A DNA stretch of 64,000 nucleotides from Cercophora sp. LCS_1. Its lineage: Eukaryota; Ascomycota; Sordariomycetes; Sordariales; Lasiosphaeriaceae. Each line of letters begins with the position of its first letter. The stretch's first letter is position 1. A model generated the notes under the pieces. It saw only the letters and a program-made list of their open reading frames with translations, was not told where the DNA came from and made no database searches. The position numbers were made by a program, and so were the translations under genes. The stretch spans positions 248,001 to 312,000 of the forward strand of contig JAPZLL010000033.1 of NCBI GenBank assembly GCA_036250225.1. The letters run 5' to 3'. Of the stretch, positions 33,100-45,474 are shown piece after piece.

Positions 33100-34236
33100 C
33101 TACCCGTCCCTCTCCATCAACCCAACAAAATAATCCCAATAATGACACAACGTCATGCCACCCCACTTCTTGACCCCAAACTCCCCATGATCCAACACCC
33201 ACGGGAGATACGTCGCCTCCCAGTCCCGAATTGCACCACCCATCCTCCTCGCCTTACAAAACTCCCAATAAGCAGGATACCACCCTGCCTGGCTCCAGTC
33301 GAGAATCGACACAATCCTTGGATTCGGTCCCGTGGAAATCACAATATTCTGAAGACTCAACGCGCCGTGCGTGAAAACAATGGGGGTATCATCGCGGAAA
33401 AAGCTGTTTGGTTGGAAGTGGTACGAGCTTGTGACTCGGCTGCCGTGTTGTGCGGCCGAGGCTTGCATGGCTGTGTGGACGAACCATTCGTGGAAGGAGG
33501 AGACGGTTGAGAAGGGGCCTGCTGGGGATGGGAAGGTTGATGTGTGGAGGGGGCCGTTTGTTATGTTCGCTTCATGGTTTTAGTATGGTTGGTTTGTGCC
33601 ATGTTGGGCAAAGTGGGAAAATGGGAAAGTGGGAAACATACCAACTGCGTTGTGGTTACTGCTTTGTTTCAGACGACGCCAGGAGTCAATGATGTCTTTG
33701 AGTTGGTTGCAGATGTCGGTTTTTTGGTCCTCTGAGAGAAGTGGCCAACCTTCTGCCAAGGTGATGCCTTGGGGTAGGGACATGTAGAGGAACGTTTCAC
33801 CCGCGTCTTTGCGCCAGCCGTAGACTTCTGGGACGGGGATTTGCGGGAGGAGACGGCGCAAAAGGAGAAGGCATTTTGCTTCGGTTATGGTTACGTTGGG
33901 GCCGTATTTGACCAGGAGGTTGAGAGACGGGACGGGCATGGTGGTGATGCCTTCACCGCTGGTTTGCACATTGTGGGTTCCTTGCACGGCGGCATCGCGG
34001 ATCGCGGAGGGAGTGGGAAGGTCGATTTGGCCCGAGTTTTGCTTGAAGAAGGTGGAATGACCAAAGATGACGTTGTCGCCGGGTGGGAAAAGGGCCGCTG
34101 CGACGATGCCTGGATCGGAGCTTGGCTTGTCGCCAAGACTCAGACCAGAGAGGGACAGAAAGAGGGTCTGGAAGTCCGAGACTTGCTGTTGGCGGGGCGG
34201 GGCGCGTGTCGTCTGGACAAACTGCGTGGAGAGCAT
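33100..34236 (-). CDS. Aminoglycoside phosphotransferase-like kinase (APH family)
   Basis: Two exons (33642-34236 and 33100-33569) give 354 residues, spliced to read NAVANITNGPLHTS. The ATG at 34234-34236 is the first in frame. N-lobe features are LLVKYGPNVTITEAKCLLLL and IPVPEVYGWRKDAGETFLYM. The C-lobe catalytic region reads FTHGALSLQNIVIS and the metal-binding loop is ILDWSQAGWYPAYWEFCKA. In the APH family the first motif is normally HGD; here Asp is replaced by Ala. Fungal members of this large family have unknown small-molecule targets and are not linked to antibiotic resistance. The substitution may mean loss of phosphotransfer or a divergent subfamily. Cytosolic. Confidence 0.82.
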
Positions 34237-35737
34237 CGTAGCGGCGGCTCTGTCAAAGGGCTTCAAGAAGCGTGCGGGAACCAAGAGTGAAGATGCATGA
34301 CGGGTATGTTTAATTATGGCGCTGGAATGCCGAAGACGTCACCTGGGTTGGGGGAATGGGTTGGGCCGCGTGTGCCTGATTGTGGGGCAAAGCCACCAAT
34401 TGAGAGGCGGGACGGCAGGCAAACGTGGTGTCTGCGCTGTCGCCTGTCGCGGTGTGGGAGGTTGGAATGAGTTTTGGCATGGTTGGAGTCATGCGAAACC
34501 GGCGGTGAGTCTTAGTCTTTGACGTCGCAAGGACGCTCGTCTCTTGAGTTCTGTTTGAGGTTTGTGGCGGGCTGATCATTCTGGGCGCCATTCACACAGA
34601 ATGCCGGGCGCCAAGCCCCGAGTTACGGCCCGGAGTTGACGGAGCAGGACCTCTTGGGCCTCCTTCATCGCACCTTCCTTTCGTTGAGTCGGGCGGGCCA
34701 GAGGACACGAAAAAGAATCCGATCTCTTCCACGACTGCCCGCCCGTCAGATGCACCTTCTTTGTTCTGGTCCTTGTTCTTTCTCCTGGCTACCCTCACAT
34801 CGCTTTCCCAAGCTCAATTTCCGCCAAAATCCGATTGATCAGCCCGACTGGTTTGCGCTCGCTATCACCCCCTCTCAGATGCATGGCCGTAAATTGGCGG
34901 GGGCAGAATCTGTCCGCCTGTCCCCCCGCCACCCCACTGAACGCGTCCCATCAGCAACGCGCCTGAAGATTGGCCACATTCTAATCATTTGTCTATGCTC
35001 ACATTTCAGCAAAGGCGCAGTCTGGTTTGGAATCAAATCTCATATCGAATGAGGATGATGGCGAGACAGCTCACGATTAAGCGCAAATCACGGTTCTGCA
35101 CAGGATCGCGAATTGCTTGGCGCGTCAAGCAATTCCGTCCCGGGGGTTCATGCCGAATCCTTCTGCTGAATCCCGGTCTGGAATCCCGCCCCCCCTGAAT
35201 CCTCTGGGTGACACCGGCGATCATCCTTCTCGGCGCATCGAACACGAGTATATCATCTTGTGTCGGCGCGGTTTGCTCGAACGGACACTTTTGCTCTGTC
35301 GTCTCCCTTTTTGTGACGATATGGAGAAAATTGTGACACATCAGTCGTTCAGTGGCTGGCTTCCCCACACGCTTCGGGATGCGCTAGACGGGAACGAGGT
35401 TCGGGGCGCTCAGGGGCTTGCCGGCCCGCGAGATGAGTGGACTGCACAGAACTTTTGTCCTAATCCTTGCAGCAATGGCAGCGTTCATTGGGCGCTATGA
35501 ATGGGTTCTCGCCAACCGCATCGCCCCGGCTCCAGCTCACGCACGAAGGATGCAGTCCCGCTTCAGTGCGCCGTAGGATTGGCAGCTCCCGGGATTGGTG
35601 CTCCCATGGCGCAGGGTCTGGTCGGGATCCGACCAACGTCGTACAATACATAACGCCGCCCTCCACCGCCCACGCGACGTGTGAGGCTCTTTCTCGTTGC
35701 ATGCCTCCATGACGCCTACCCACCGCGTGTCTTCAGA
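34237..35737. other. Long intergenic stretch
   Basis: About 1.5 kb between divergent genes. No gene, transposon or RNA recognised. Confidence 0.4.
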
Positions 35738-37893
35738 ATGGCAGCAATAACGGCGGGAACTAGCGCGGCAATTAATGCGCCAGATGGCAGCGAAGACTTT
35801 CCGCTCAATGTCTCGGTAAAGGGAGATAACGACAGCGAGCTGTGGATCGCCGTTGTCGCCTTGGTCATCTCCATCATCGCTTTCGTTGTCGCCATTCTCC
35901 AGGCGCTTCAGCAATACTACTCATCGGCGCGTGGTTATTCGTCGTGCGGTCCCGCAGTCATAGGCAAATGGGCCAAATTCAGACATCGCGTCTTTCTCTG
36001 GAACGAGTTCCGATTCGAAGTCCAATTCGAAGTCCCCGTCATGTTCGTCGCCAGACCGACAAACAAGAGTGGACCAGTCGCCCATCAGGACCAAGTCCCC
36101 ATTACGGTCTTGGACGGGAAGCCTTCGAGCTACGAGGCTGCATGCATTGAGACGCGTGCGACTCTCGATAAACAGTTCAAGGAGAAGCGACAGAATGCGG
36201 ATCGTGTCCGCGTTCACACGGCCGACAATGAAGCGGCAACATGGTTAGATCTGCTCGTGGCCATCCAGCGAATGGAGGAAGATTCACGAAACTGGCAGAA
36301 GAAGGCAGTACTGGGTCACGAGGAGGGTTGCGGGGGCGAAGGATCGCTTCAACACTGGCCTCCGCGTGGCGAGAATGAACACGAAGGACGTACGTTGAGT
36401 GTCTGCATGCAGAGGAAGAAGAAGTCGTGGGACACCATCCCGGACAACGTCACCAAGCCGTATGCGACCACGACCATTGCACATCTCGTCGAGTTCAGTG
36501 CCATGCTGGGCATCTACTGGCTGGTGTTTGACCGCGAAGAGGACCGCTACCTGGCTCAGGGCAACGGCTTCATCCTGTCTGGCTCCAATGTCGAAGGCTT
36601 GGGGCTCACCTTTACCATTACGAAGAAGGGCCCAACATGGTTTGAGTCCAATCGCCTTGTGCCCCAATACGCTGTCAAGGAGCTGTGTTTCGGACTCTGC
36701 CCCACCATTTTCCGACTCAAGGACGAGAAGCTCTATGCCGACGAGTCCAAGGGCATTGGCACGCTGCAGCTGGGCAGCATGGACGAGATCGCTGAGAACT
36801 TGACGGTCCTCGGCTGCAATGTGCATACGGTCAACTACTTCCGAAACGAGCAAGCGAGATACAGCCATCTCTTTCCCAGTACGTTCCCTGACATCTTCAC
36901 TCATCGGTCTTTGCTGACCCAGACGTAGTTCCGTTCGAGCTCTTGGGCATGACAGCCGTCGTTTTCCAGGTCAAACGGACACTGTTCCGCACTCTGCCAA
37001 ATCCCACCATGTTCAAGTGGGATCCCAAGTCGTTTGACCTCTTTGCCCTCCTGACCGAATTCGGCAAGGCTCTCGAAAGCAACAAGTGTGCCAACGGCCA
37101 GAGCCATGGCTTTAATATTGACATGCTTCTGAAAGATGTCAAGGCAGCTTTCGTGGAATGGGACGAACAGAAGCGGATTGCACTTGAAGCGGAAGCAGCC
37201 GAGAAAGCACGCAAGGAGGAAGAGGATAGGAAAAAGGAGCTGGAAAATATGGAGAACAAGGGAGCGACGCAAGGTGCAAGTACTGGACGCGACCTCGAGG
37301 GCCAAAATGGAGACGCCCGTTCTCGCCGCTGGACTCTCCCAAAGACCTTCAGTGCCAGATCCACCGCCACGACCAAGACCACAGCTTCCAAGAAGGAGGA
37401 GGAGAAGGACAAGCCCCTTCCCCCGTACTCCAGCTACACGCCCGCCATCTTTGACGCCCTCCACAACGCCATCGAATCGTGTGATGCCTTCCTCGAGCCG
37501 CGGAAGAACAGGACTCCGGACGACTCGCTCCTTCGGCTGGTGCTTCGCTTCCACATACAAGCCGTCCTTGACATGGTGAACCGAAAAGCCGATGCCACCG
37601 ACAAGATTGAGGGCCAGAGCATTCACGACCTTGATGGCACGTCTGACCGGAAGCATGCGGTGTTGATGGAAATCTACTTTGGAAAGTGTGTCCGCCGGAG
37701 GGTCATTGACCGGGTGCTCAGGAGACAGGGGGACACCGCCAAGGCCGGTCTGGACAAGAGTGTCAACGACATTTGGTGCACGCTTATGTTCAGGATGCTG
37801 TGCTGGCTTCTCCTGCACCACTTTCACGAGAAGGACGTGCAGGTGAAGAAGAGCGATGTGTACGAGAGCAGGATGCCAGTGTATATTGTGTGA
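35738..37893 (+). CDS. Modin-like protein
   Basis: Two exons (35738-36878 and 36929-37893) give 701 residues. A single N-terminal membrane segment (WIAVVALVISIIAFVVAILQ, about residues 37-56) is followed by QQYYSSARGYSSCGPAVIG, WNEFRFEVQFEVPVMFVAR and later LLGIYW-type segments (FSAMLGIYWLVFDREEDRY) that match fungal proteins annotated as modin. A Glu/Lys/Arg-rich coiled-coil-like stretch (about residues 455-480) and a Lys/Ser/Thr-rich linker precede the C-terminal part. The modin family is linked by name to vegetative incompatibility genetics in Podospora, but its biochemistry is not known. The N-terminal ATG follows an in-frame run with no earlier ATG. Confidence 0.8.
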
Positions 37894-38232
37894 GATATGA
37901 GACGACGTCACGGGCCACGATCAATACAACGTGTTCATGCTGCACCGCTCGCAAAACTCGGGATGATGGCAAGCGAGGCCGCGTTTGTCCTCACCCCATC
38001 GAGGTAACCACCAATGATTCAGGACTCTGGCGTTGATCCCGGCCAGCACCAGACGAGGAGTTGCACAGCTGGGATATTCTGGACTGGTCCGAGGAACCAC
38101 TTCTCGGCACAGGCAAGGAGACGTTCTTTCCCAAGAAGAAAAGGTTCATATACAATTAATACGATATATACTTTTCCCAACATTATTACCTATCTCCCTC
38201 CCTCATCGTCACCACCACCACGCTCTCAGGTC
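37894..38232. other. Intergenic between convergent genes
   Basis: Contains the 3' regions of the modin-like and GMC genes. No feature recognised. Confidence 0.4.
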
Positions 38233-40316
38233 TCAGGCATCCTCGAGAATAGCCTCAACCCCCTTTTGCCCAACCATAAACGTCGGCAAAACCGGGAACC
38301 CACCGGGCGCGACAGGATACACACTGGCATCCACCACCCTGAGTCCCTTGACCCCAAACACCCTAAACTTGCCATCCACCACGGCCATCGGATCCTCCTT
38401 CTTGCCAATCTTGGCCGTCCCCACAGGATGATGTCCAAACGTCTGCTCATACACAAACTTCCTATCCTCCTCCACATCCTTGCAGTACCCTTGCTCCGTC
38501 AACCCAGCCTGACACGGCGGCTCCGTCGGGACAACAGGACCCCAAGGCGCAGGCAAACTCATCAAGTTCCGTCGCACCCACGCGACGGCATCAATCATGG
38601 CGCCCAAATCCGCCTCCCCTCCCTCAGGCGATTCATACTGCCTGATATTGATCTCGGGCGGTACGGTCGCGTCTTGGGACTTGATCCTGACGTAGCCGGC
38701 GTTGTTTTGCACATTCATCCTCGCCAGACTGCGCCAGAGCGTTGCGGGACCATCGCGCGGGATGACGTTGCTCGCCGGCGGCGCGAAACCACGGAATACG
38801 CCCGGCGGTGCGAAAGTGATGACGTCGCGGTTTCCGTCGGGGGAGTGCGATGTTGTGATGAAGGAGCATTCCGAGTTTCCAGAGGGGAGAGTGTAAGGAC
38901 CGGTACCGGCTTCCCATTGGGCGAGACACGGATCACCCGGTGCGCCAAAGGTGCATGCAGCCCAGGAGGGATCGCGCGGTGCGGCCGTGATGTTGACCGG
39001 TGCGGTGCCGGCGACGGGAAGCTCTTGGTTGTCGCGGAGGTTGGCGCCCACGCCCGGGAGATCCGAGATCACCGGGATGGAAAGCGATTGGAGGAGGGAG
39101 GAGGGGCCGATTCCTGAGAGTTGGAGCAGTTGCGGGGTGTTGAAGACGCCGCCTGAGATGACGACTTCTTTGCGGGCGAAGGCGCGGTGCTTTGTGCCGC
39201 GGGGTGCGGTCAGGGGGTTGTATTGCCATGTTGCGCCGTACGTGCCTGCGCCGGAGAGGTACTCGATGCCGCGGGCGCGGGGGACGTCGGATTTGTCAAA
39301 GAGAATCTTGGTGGCGAGGGAGTTGAGGGAGAGGGTGAGCTTGTTGGTTTTGGCGAGGGTGTCTTTGACGAGGTCGCGGGTCGTCCAGCGGCGGCCCTTG
39401 TTGTTGTGGTGGTTGGGTAAACCGAAGGGTTCCGAGGTTTTGTCGCGGTTGGGCGAGAGGAAGTTGGCGTCGCGCTCCAGGAGGTCGAGGATCTTGGCTT
39501 GGTCGACGGGGGATTTGGTCAGGTCTGCGGCCAGGTGGGAGAGCAGAGCCAGACGGCCTGGGTCCGAGAGGTAGTAGGATGAGTCGCCTTGGCCGAGGTT
39601 GACGGGTCCGGAAAAGCCGTGGCCGGCGGTGGATTCGTTGGGCCGCAGGTACAGGTTGTTTTCGATCTTGACGAAGATCTTGCGCATTTCAGACGCGCTC
39701 CAAGACGGGTCACCTGACAGCTCGGCGATTTTATCCCAGTCTGCGTCGTTGGGAAGGACCGAGGCCATGGCGTTTACAATGGCGCTTCCGCCGAGGGTGG
39801 CGCCGCGGGGGTACCTGTGATATTGGTGTCAGAGGACTATTTCAAGGAGCTCATTTAGGGGGTTTGAAGGGCTCTTTTTGAGGCACGAGAAACTCACCAG
39901 ACGCCATTGAGTTTCGCACCTTGGGGCGCCTGTGCCTTGGGGCCGACAAAGTACGTGCCATCGGGCAGCGTCCACGTCAACAGGCGGTAACGCTCCTCGA
40001 CGGCGGGGTCGGAATGGTGCTTTACAAAAAAAGACCACTGCAGATCGAGGCTCTGCGGGTAGTACAGGGCGTTGACGCTAGTCGAGACATCGTCGCTGGC
40101 GTCGCGGCCAGCTTCCAGCAGCAACACACTGTGGCCCGCCAAGGCGAGGTTGCTCGCTACCATGCCGCCTCCGGGCCCGCTACCAACAACAATGTAGTCA
40201 TATGTATTGTTGGGCGTGTTCTGGCACGTGGAAGCGGCTGAAACAACACTACGTCCACTGAGATCAGCGAGTGTGAGGGCCAAAAAGGCCAAGAATGAGC
40301 GGGAGTGGAACAACAT
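38233..40316 (-). CDS. Secreted FAD-dependent GMC oxidoreductase
   Basis: Two exons (39898-40316 and 38233-39814) give 666 residues. The start MLFHSRSFLAFLALTLADLS is a signal peptide ending near AASTC. The FAD-binding loop is YDYIVVGSGPGGGMVASNLA, and the second GMC signature is PRGATLGGSAIVNAM. The PS00624-like region is GGVFNTPQLLQLSGIGPSSL, and the C-terminal active-site histidine lies in FGHHPVGTAKIG. GMC enzymes oxidise alcohols or sugars, passing electrons to oxygen or quinones. This branch is close to fungal aryl-alcohol or glucose-type oxidases, but the substrate is not predictable. The position usually holding a second His/Asn reads GGFPVLPTFM. The splice restores GVWYPRG. Secreted. 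Confidence 0.92.
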
Positions 40317-41778
40317 GATGACGGGACGCCCCCAACCAACAGTGCCACGTGAAAAGGCACAAAGTGTGGTTGCTGCGGAGTAAAAGAGAGAGAGAAAAAA
40401 AGCGAGAAAATGGAGTTGGATGGAGGGCACTGGTGTTTGTTGCAATTGCGGGTAGGATTCTGAACCCGGCCGCTTCCCTCTTCGGCTCGAAGCTCCGCGC
40501 AAATGGGCGAAATGAAAGAACCTCTTACGATGTGGATAGGGAGGATGACGATGCTTGTCGCTGTGCATACAAACCCGCCGGCCCGGCGCAGCCACGCTAG
40601 CCTGTTCTGGGCAGTTCCCGTAACCAACACACGCCGGACCGCCCCCGTGCCAGATACGACGGTTCCCTTTCGGGTGCGCACAATCTGTGGCGCTGGCGCC
40701 GTCATCACGGCCGGGGGGTATTCTCACCTTTTTTTTTTTTTTTTTGCTTCATACGCAGACGAGGACAGCAAAGTCCTTGATTCTGACGATGGACTATGTT
40801 CGCTTGGAATTAGCTTCAACTGGGATTTGAGCTGGGATATTGAGTGTATTTTCCCGGATACCTTACGCATACGCTGAAGGTGGACCTGCATGTCATGCGA
40901 GGTCGTCTATTTCATACGCGCTGCGCCGTTGCAATACAGACCCTCGGATGACACCCCCCATCCTGGATTCTGCATGGAATGCCAATTCAAACCCCATCCT
41001 CCTCTGCAGGCCACCCCCAATTCTCCCACTGCCAAGTCGCGGAGTGGCTGTCTCAAAGAAGCGCTATCACTTGTCACCCCGATTTCCATCGGGATGGCGT
41101 CAACGGCTAGTCCCTTGACACTTCGACTCCAAATGTTACTGGGATCGCAGTGCAACCAACATGCATCGTTTACTTTCGCAGGAAGATGGATACCCGGCCG
41201 CCATGTAAGCCACCCTCAGCTTGCCCCAGGTACTCCCTCCTGAGCCTGGCTTGGCCTCTGACAGCGCCCATCATACGGTGTGCCACTCCTGTCACCGACA
41301 CTGAAATCCGCCCAATATCCGCTTGGCCTGCAACCCACAGGCGCAGAATGTCGCAAGAAAAGCCAAGTCCTGTTCCGTTCCAGGTGAACCCCAGGACCAC
41401 CTCCCTCCTTCCTTCCAGCTGTACTGTGCCCCCCCTTTTGCACAATTTGGAACCCTGGAACACTGGGCTGCACTGCAGTTGGCGTGGTGACATCGGCGAG
41501 CGAAAAAGTCTCCGACGGACTTCGTTCCCTGTGATTCCATCCATGCAGTTGCGCGCAACATGTCGTGCCACTCGCTGTGGGTGCCCCCTTACCCCCATTT
41601 CAGAAAATTCTAGGCAAAGACTGGCCATCGTGATTAGCAGGATGGATATATCACGCATGGCTCCAGTTCTCGGACCGTCACTGGGTCTGGCCCTTTTTCT
41701 TCTTCCGAGACCTGCTGTCTCCACTGGTTTCGTGGTCTGGTCGTTTTTTCCTTCCCCGGATCTGCGCTGAACCTAGCC
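40317..41778. other. Long intergenic stretch with a T run
   Basis: About 1.5 kb between divergently transcribed genes. It holds a run of about 16 T near 40731-40746. No gene recognised. Confidence 0.4.
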
Positions 41779-43112
41779 ATGTTCCAAGACCTCGTTAGCG
41801 GGCTGCTGCTTGCGGCCCGACAGGCGAACGGCAACGTCACTGTCCCGGCTGAACTGCCGCATCAGTCGCTGGACCTGTCGACGTATCCAACCACCGGGTT
41901 GCAGCAGTTTGGTCTGTTCCTCCAAGTCTTTTTCCCGGTTTTGTCGGTCCTGCTTGTCGGACTGCGTGTTTACGATCGGGCGACGACCAAAACATTTGGC
42001 GTCGATGATGTTTTCATCGTGGCTGCTACGGTAATTACCCATGTTCCGTTCCCTTGTGTGGTCCTCTTATTCTTGGTGACTGACGGTTGAAACACCAGAT
42101 CCTGGCCGCGGCCGAGGGTGTCTTTTCGTATGCCATGATGCGAATGATGTATCTTGGCGTGCACGTCTGGCAGATTCCCAAGACGCCGTACAACAATCGA
42201 AACAGCAAGATCATCAACTACATCGTCGTCATGCTGTACAACCCGCAGCTAGGCCTGGTCAAATCGTCGGTTCTCTTCTTTCTGCTCCGACTCGGCGGGC
42301 ACCAGCTGTTCCTACGTCGGTCGATCCAGATCCTCAACTGGTCCAACATTGCGCTGCTCATCGCCGTCCTTTTCGCTTCCATTTTTACCTGCGTGCCCAT
42401 CTACAAGTACTGGGACCGGACTGTGCCTGGCGTGTGCAACAATGAGTCGTATCAATACCTCATCACGTCGGGCTTCACGATCCTCACCGACATTTTGGTT
42501 CTGGCCATTCCAGTCAAGATTGTCATTGATCTCCAGGTGACGAAGAAGATGAAGATTATTCTCATTTGTCTGCTTTGCTCGGGTATTGTGTAAGTTTACT
42601 TTCACCGCATCTCATTGTCACGAAGAACACGGCTGACACTTGCTAGGGTCACAATCTTCAGCATCCTCCGCATGCGCTCCATTTACCTCCTCTACTATCC
42701 CCCTGCAGACCGAGGTCCCGACCCGACCTACACCCTCAGCTTCGTCTACTCAACCATCGAATGCAATCTAGCTATTATCACGGCGTCGATTCCCCCACTG
42801 CACGGACTAATGAGAAAGTGGTTCCCTCGCTTCTTCCAGATGACCGCGGCCAAGAACAGCCACTACAACGGAAGCCATCCATACAGTGGGGGATCAAGGG
42901 GTCTGCAGACAATTGGTGGATCGGAGATGGGATTGAAGAACCTCAAGAGCCCGCAGAGGTCGCATCATACGAGACTGGACAGTCTGTCGAACAGTGAGGA
43001 GGAGATTCTGGGCAAGGATCGGATCACGAGGACAACGCAGGTCCAGATTACATCGGTGCCTGGGGAGGGGGAGAAGATTGAAAGGGGGCAGTTTTATGGA
43101 GGAAATTATTAG
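41779..43112 (+). CDS. PTH11-type seven-helix membrane receptor-like protein
   Basis: Three exons (41779-42030, 42099-42589, 42647-43112) give 402 residues. Seven hydrophobic segments can be counted, including FGLFLQVFFPVLSVLLVGLR, INYIVVMLYNPQLGLVKSSV and IALLIAVLFASIFTCVPIYK. Family phrases of the fungal rhodopsin/PTH11 group are present: DDVFIVAAT, VKSSVLFFLLRLGG and YTLSFVYSTIECNLAIITAS. There is no CFEM domain; the N-terminus is short with a sequon (NVT). The C-terminal tail is basic and Ser-rich and is probably cytosolic. Relatives include Pth11 of Magnaporthe, which senses surfaces, but most paralogues are uncharacterised. Exon 2 ends with a GTAAGT donor that avoids an in-frame stop. 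Confidence 0.88.
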
Positions 43113-43455
43113 AGGGCGGTTGTTTGTTGCATCATAGATCCGGGATCATTGGTCTTTCTCGACAAAGTTGAGACGGTTTCATCTTGTCATGAACTCTAGA
43201 TAGCGACTTCAGACTTGGTCGTATTTTCCGATATAATTCCACCATCATAGAAGATGCCCAGAAGGAACATCCACTCGGTGTCTGTTTACTTGTCTCCGTA
43301 TCACCCCTATTCCCACACCACGCTAACCCACCACAGTTAGACCCCCTTGGAATGCAATCCTTGCAGGCCTCAGCATTCCAACCACATCATCCCTTCCTCC
43401 CCTCACCACCATCTTGTCATTCCAAACACCAAGTCCCCTCTATACAAGCGCCAAA
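43113..43455. other. Intergenic
   Basis: Spacer between co-oriented genes. No feature recognised. Confidence 0.4.
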
Positions 43456-44207
43456 ATGCCACTTAAAACCCACCTCACCCTTCCCAGAACCAACTACACC
43501 CACACCTTCATCATCATCCACGGCCGCGGCTCCACCTCACACGCAATATCCTCCTTCCTATCCCACGACACAAGCCTCGTCTCCTCCCTCCCAACCTTCA
43601 AATTCGTGTTTCCCCAGGCGCCTACCCGTGTCTCTTCAAACGGCGATAGTGTCGCGCAATGGTTTGATGTAAATCCGCATGATCACACTACCGATAGGGA
43701 GCGTCAAATGGACGGTGTGCGGGAGATTCTACCCGAGGTTATTGAGATCATTGAACGCGAGGTTGATTTGTTAGACGGGAGGTGGGACAGGGTCGTGCTG
43801 GGTGGTTTCAGTCAGGGTGGTGCAGTTGGGGTTTATGTTTTGGAGGCGTTGGAGAGGAAGTTGGGTGCGTTTGTTGCGTGGGGCTGTAGAGGTGTTGGCG
43901 GATTGGGAGGGGGCAGCGGAGAGGGATTTAGGACGAAGGTGCTGTTGAGTCATTGTGTTGATGATGGGGTTGTTAAAGTTGAGGAGGGAAGGGCGTTGAG
44001 GGATGGATTGAGGCGGATTGGGATTGAGGTTGAGTGGAGGGAGTGTGAGTTCTTCCCCTTGTTCTTTCTCGTCTTTCTGTGTATGACTGACATCACATAG
44101 ATCCACAAGGTGGTCATTGGTTTCATTGGCCCGAGGGGATCCATCATATGTTGGAGTTTTTAAAGAAGTCCTTGAGACTGGATAGTATGGAGGACAAGCA
44201 AGAGTGA
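43456..44207 (+). CDS. Acyl-protein thioesterase / carboxylesterase-like hydrolase
   Basis: Two exons (43456-44044 and 44101-44207) give 231 residues. The alpha/beta-hydrolase fold shows HTFIIIHGRGS at the oxyanion side, GFSQGGAVGVYVLEALE with the nucleophile Ser, HCVDDGVVK with the acid Asp, and QGGHWFHWPEGIHHM with the catalytic His, so the triad is complete. The family includes acyl-protein thioesterase 1 and phospholipase/carboxylesterase; fungal genomes hold several short paralogues. The His comes from the second exon, and the splice restores WREYPQGGHW. The ATG chosen (MPLKTHL) is the first in frame. No signal peptide; likely cytosolic. The length is slightly under the usual 230-250. 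Confidence 0.88.
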
Positions 44208-44589
44208 ATGCGAGTACGACTTTAGGATCTGTTCCTTTGAGTCTGCCACGTTCACACGCCAGTCACTGAACTGAGTTTCTAAATGGCCCAAAGTCTTAGC
44301 AAGCTAGCCGAGGTGAGGTGCATAGCTGTGGAGCCTAATCTTGGTCCCATCTGAGCGCTTTTCATTAGTCTCCTCCTTCTATTGTCCCGGTAACATTGTA
44401 TCTTGGCTCTGCACAGTCGCCTCCGTCTTTATCACATGGTGTCTAAGACAAATCGGTGTGCACTTCTCCGCAAATCCATCAATGTCCTCAGATTGTCACC
44501 TACCGCATCTGCCAAAGCCATCTGCTATCTCAAGCCTAACGTGAGCGCAAACGCCAAGCAGCAAGGGAGCACATTCGCGCTCCGCACGC
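44208..44589. other. Spacer before a HET relic
   Basis: No gene recognised; decayed upstream sequence of the HET relic may begin here. Confidence 0.3.
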
Positions 44590-45297
44590 CACTAACGGTG
44601 TGCAAAGCTTGCCGCCCAGTCATTGACTCTTGGAACGACATAACCACAAGTAGCGAGGCGGTGCCTACAGCCCACATCGCCTCGCACCAAGGTGGGTGTG
44701 ATGTTACCGAGCTGCTAGTGAGACATGGCTGACAAGAGAAAGCCCTGAACGATGACTCTCCGCCGCTAGTCACCAGTACCATGGACGCGCTCCTATTGTG
44801 CAGGAAATGGCTACAGGAATGCTGCGATAATCATGACACTTGCGGCCGCAACATAACCCTGACCAAGATTGTCTTTGTCCCGAGCATTCTGGGCCTTCGC
44901 CAGAGGCAAGTGCGGTTGGCGCGCTCCGGTGTTCTACCTACCGGACAAGATCCGCTATGCGACTCTCAGCCACAACTAGGGATCCCTGAAGCCCCCCGAG
45001 CTCTGCACAGGAAACTTATTGGCCTTCCAGACCAAGGTCCCCCCGGAGGTCCTGCCCAAGTCCTTTACCTATGTCATTCAAAGCAGTCGATACCTTGGCT
45101 TCCTTGTCTTGTGGATCGACTCGCTGTGCACCACCCAAGATGGCGAGACAGACTGGAACAAGGAGTCCGGGCTCATGGCGCAGTACTATTGTACAAGCCC
45201 GTGCTCGAAGCAAGAGATAGCAAGACGATGCGAGCGGCAAATCGCAATGCATGAGGGGCAACATTCCCTGTTTTCTGCGATCAAGGAAGAGCGATGA
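44590..45297 (+). pseudogene. HET-domain gene relic
   Basis: Fragments in two frames match HET proteins in order: LTVCKACRPVIDSW, then a TGA at about 44731, then MDALLLCRKWLQECCDNHDT. After a gap comes IRYATLSHN, followed directly by TAG (44977-44979) where the family has SHCWG. In another frame follow LKSFTYVI-type residues (VLPKSFTYVIQSSRYLG) and FLVLWIDSLCTTQDGETDW. Two stops and at least one frameshift make this non-functional. Confidence 0.7.
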
Positions 45298-45474
45298 CGG
45301 AGGTATTATTTCATCCATCTTGTGTAGGACGGGGCCTACATCACAGCAACGTTGGCGAAATGCTCCGCTAGATTCGGAAGATTGTTTGGAAGCCACGGAT
45401 GCGCTCGTTTGTGGTCAAGAGACTGCCGCCCTGCAAAGCTGCAGAGTTTCTTTTCTTTTTCTTTTTCTTCTTCT

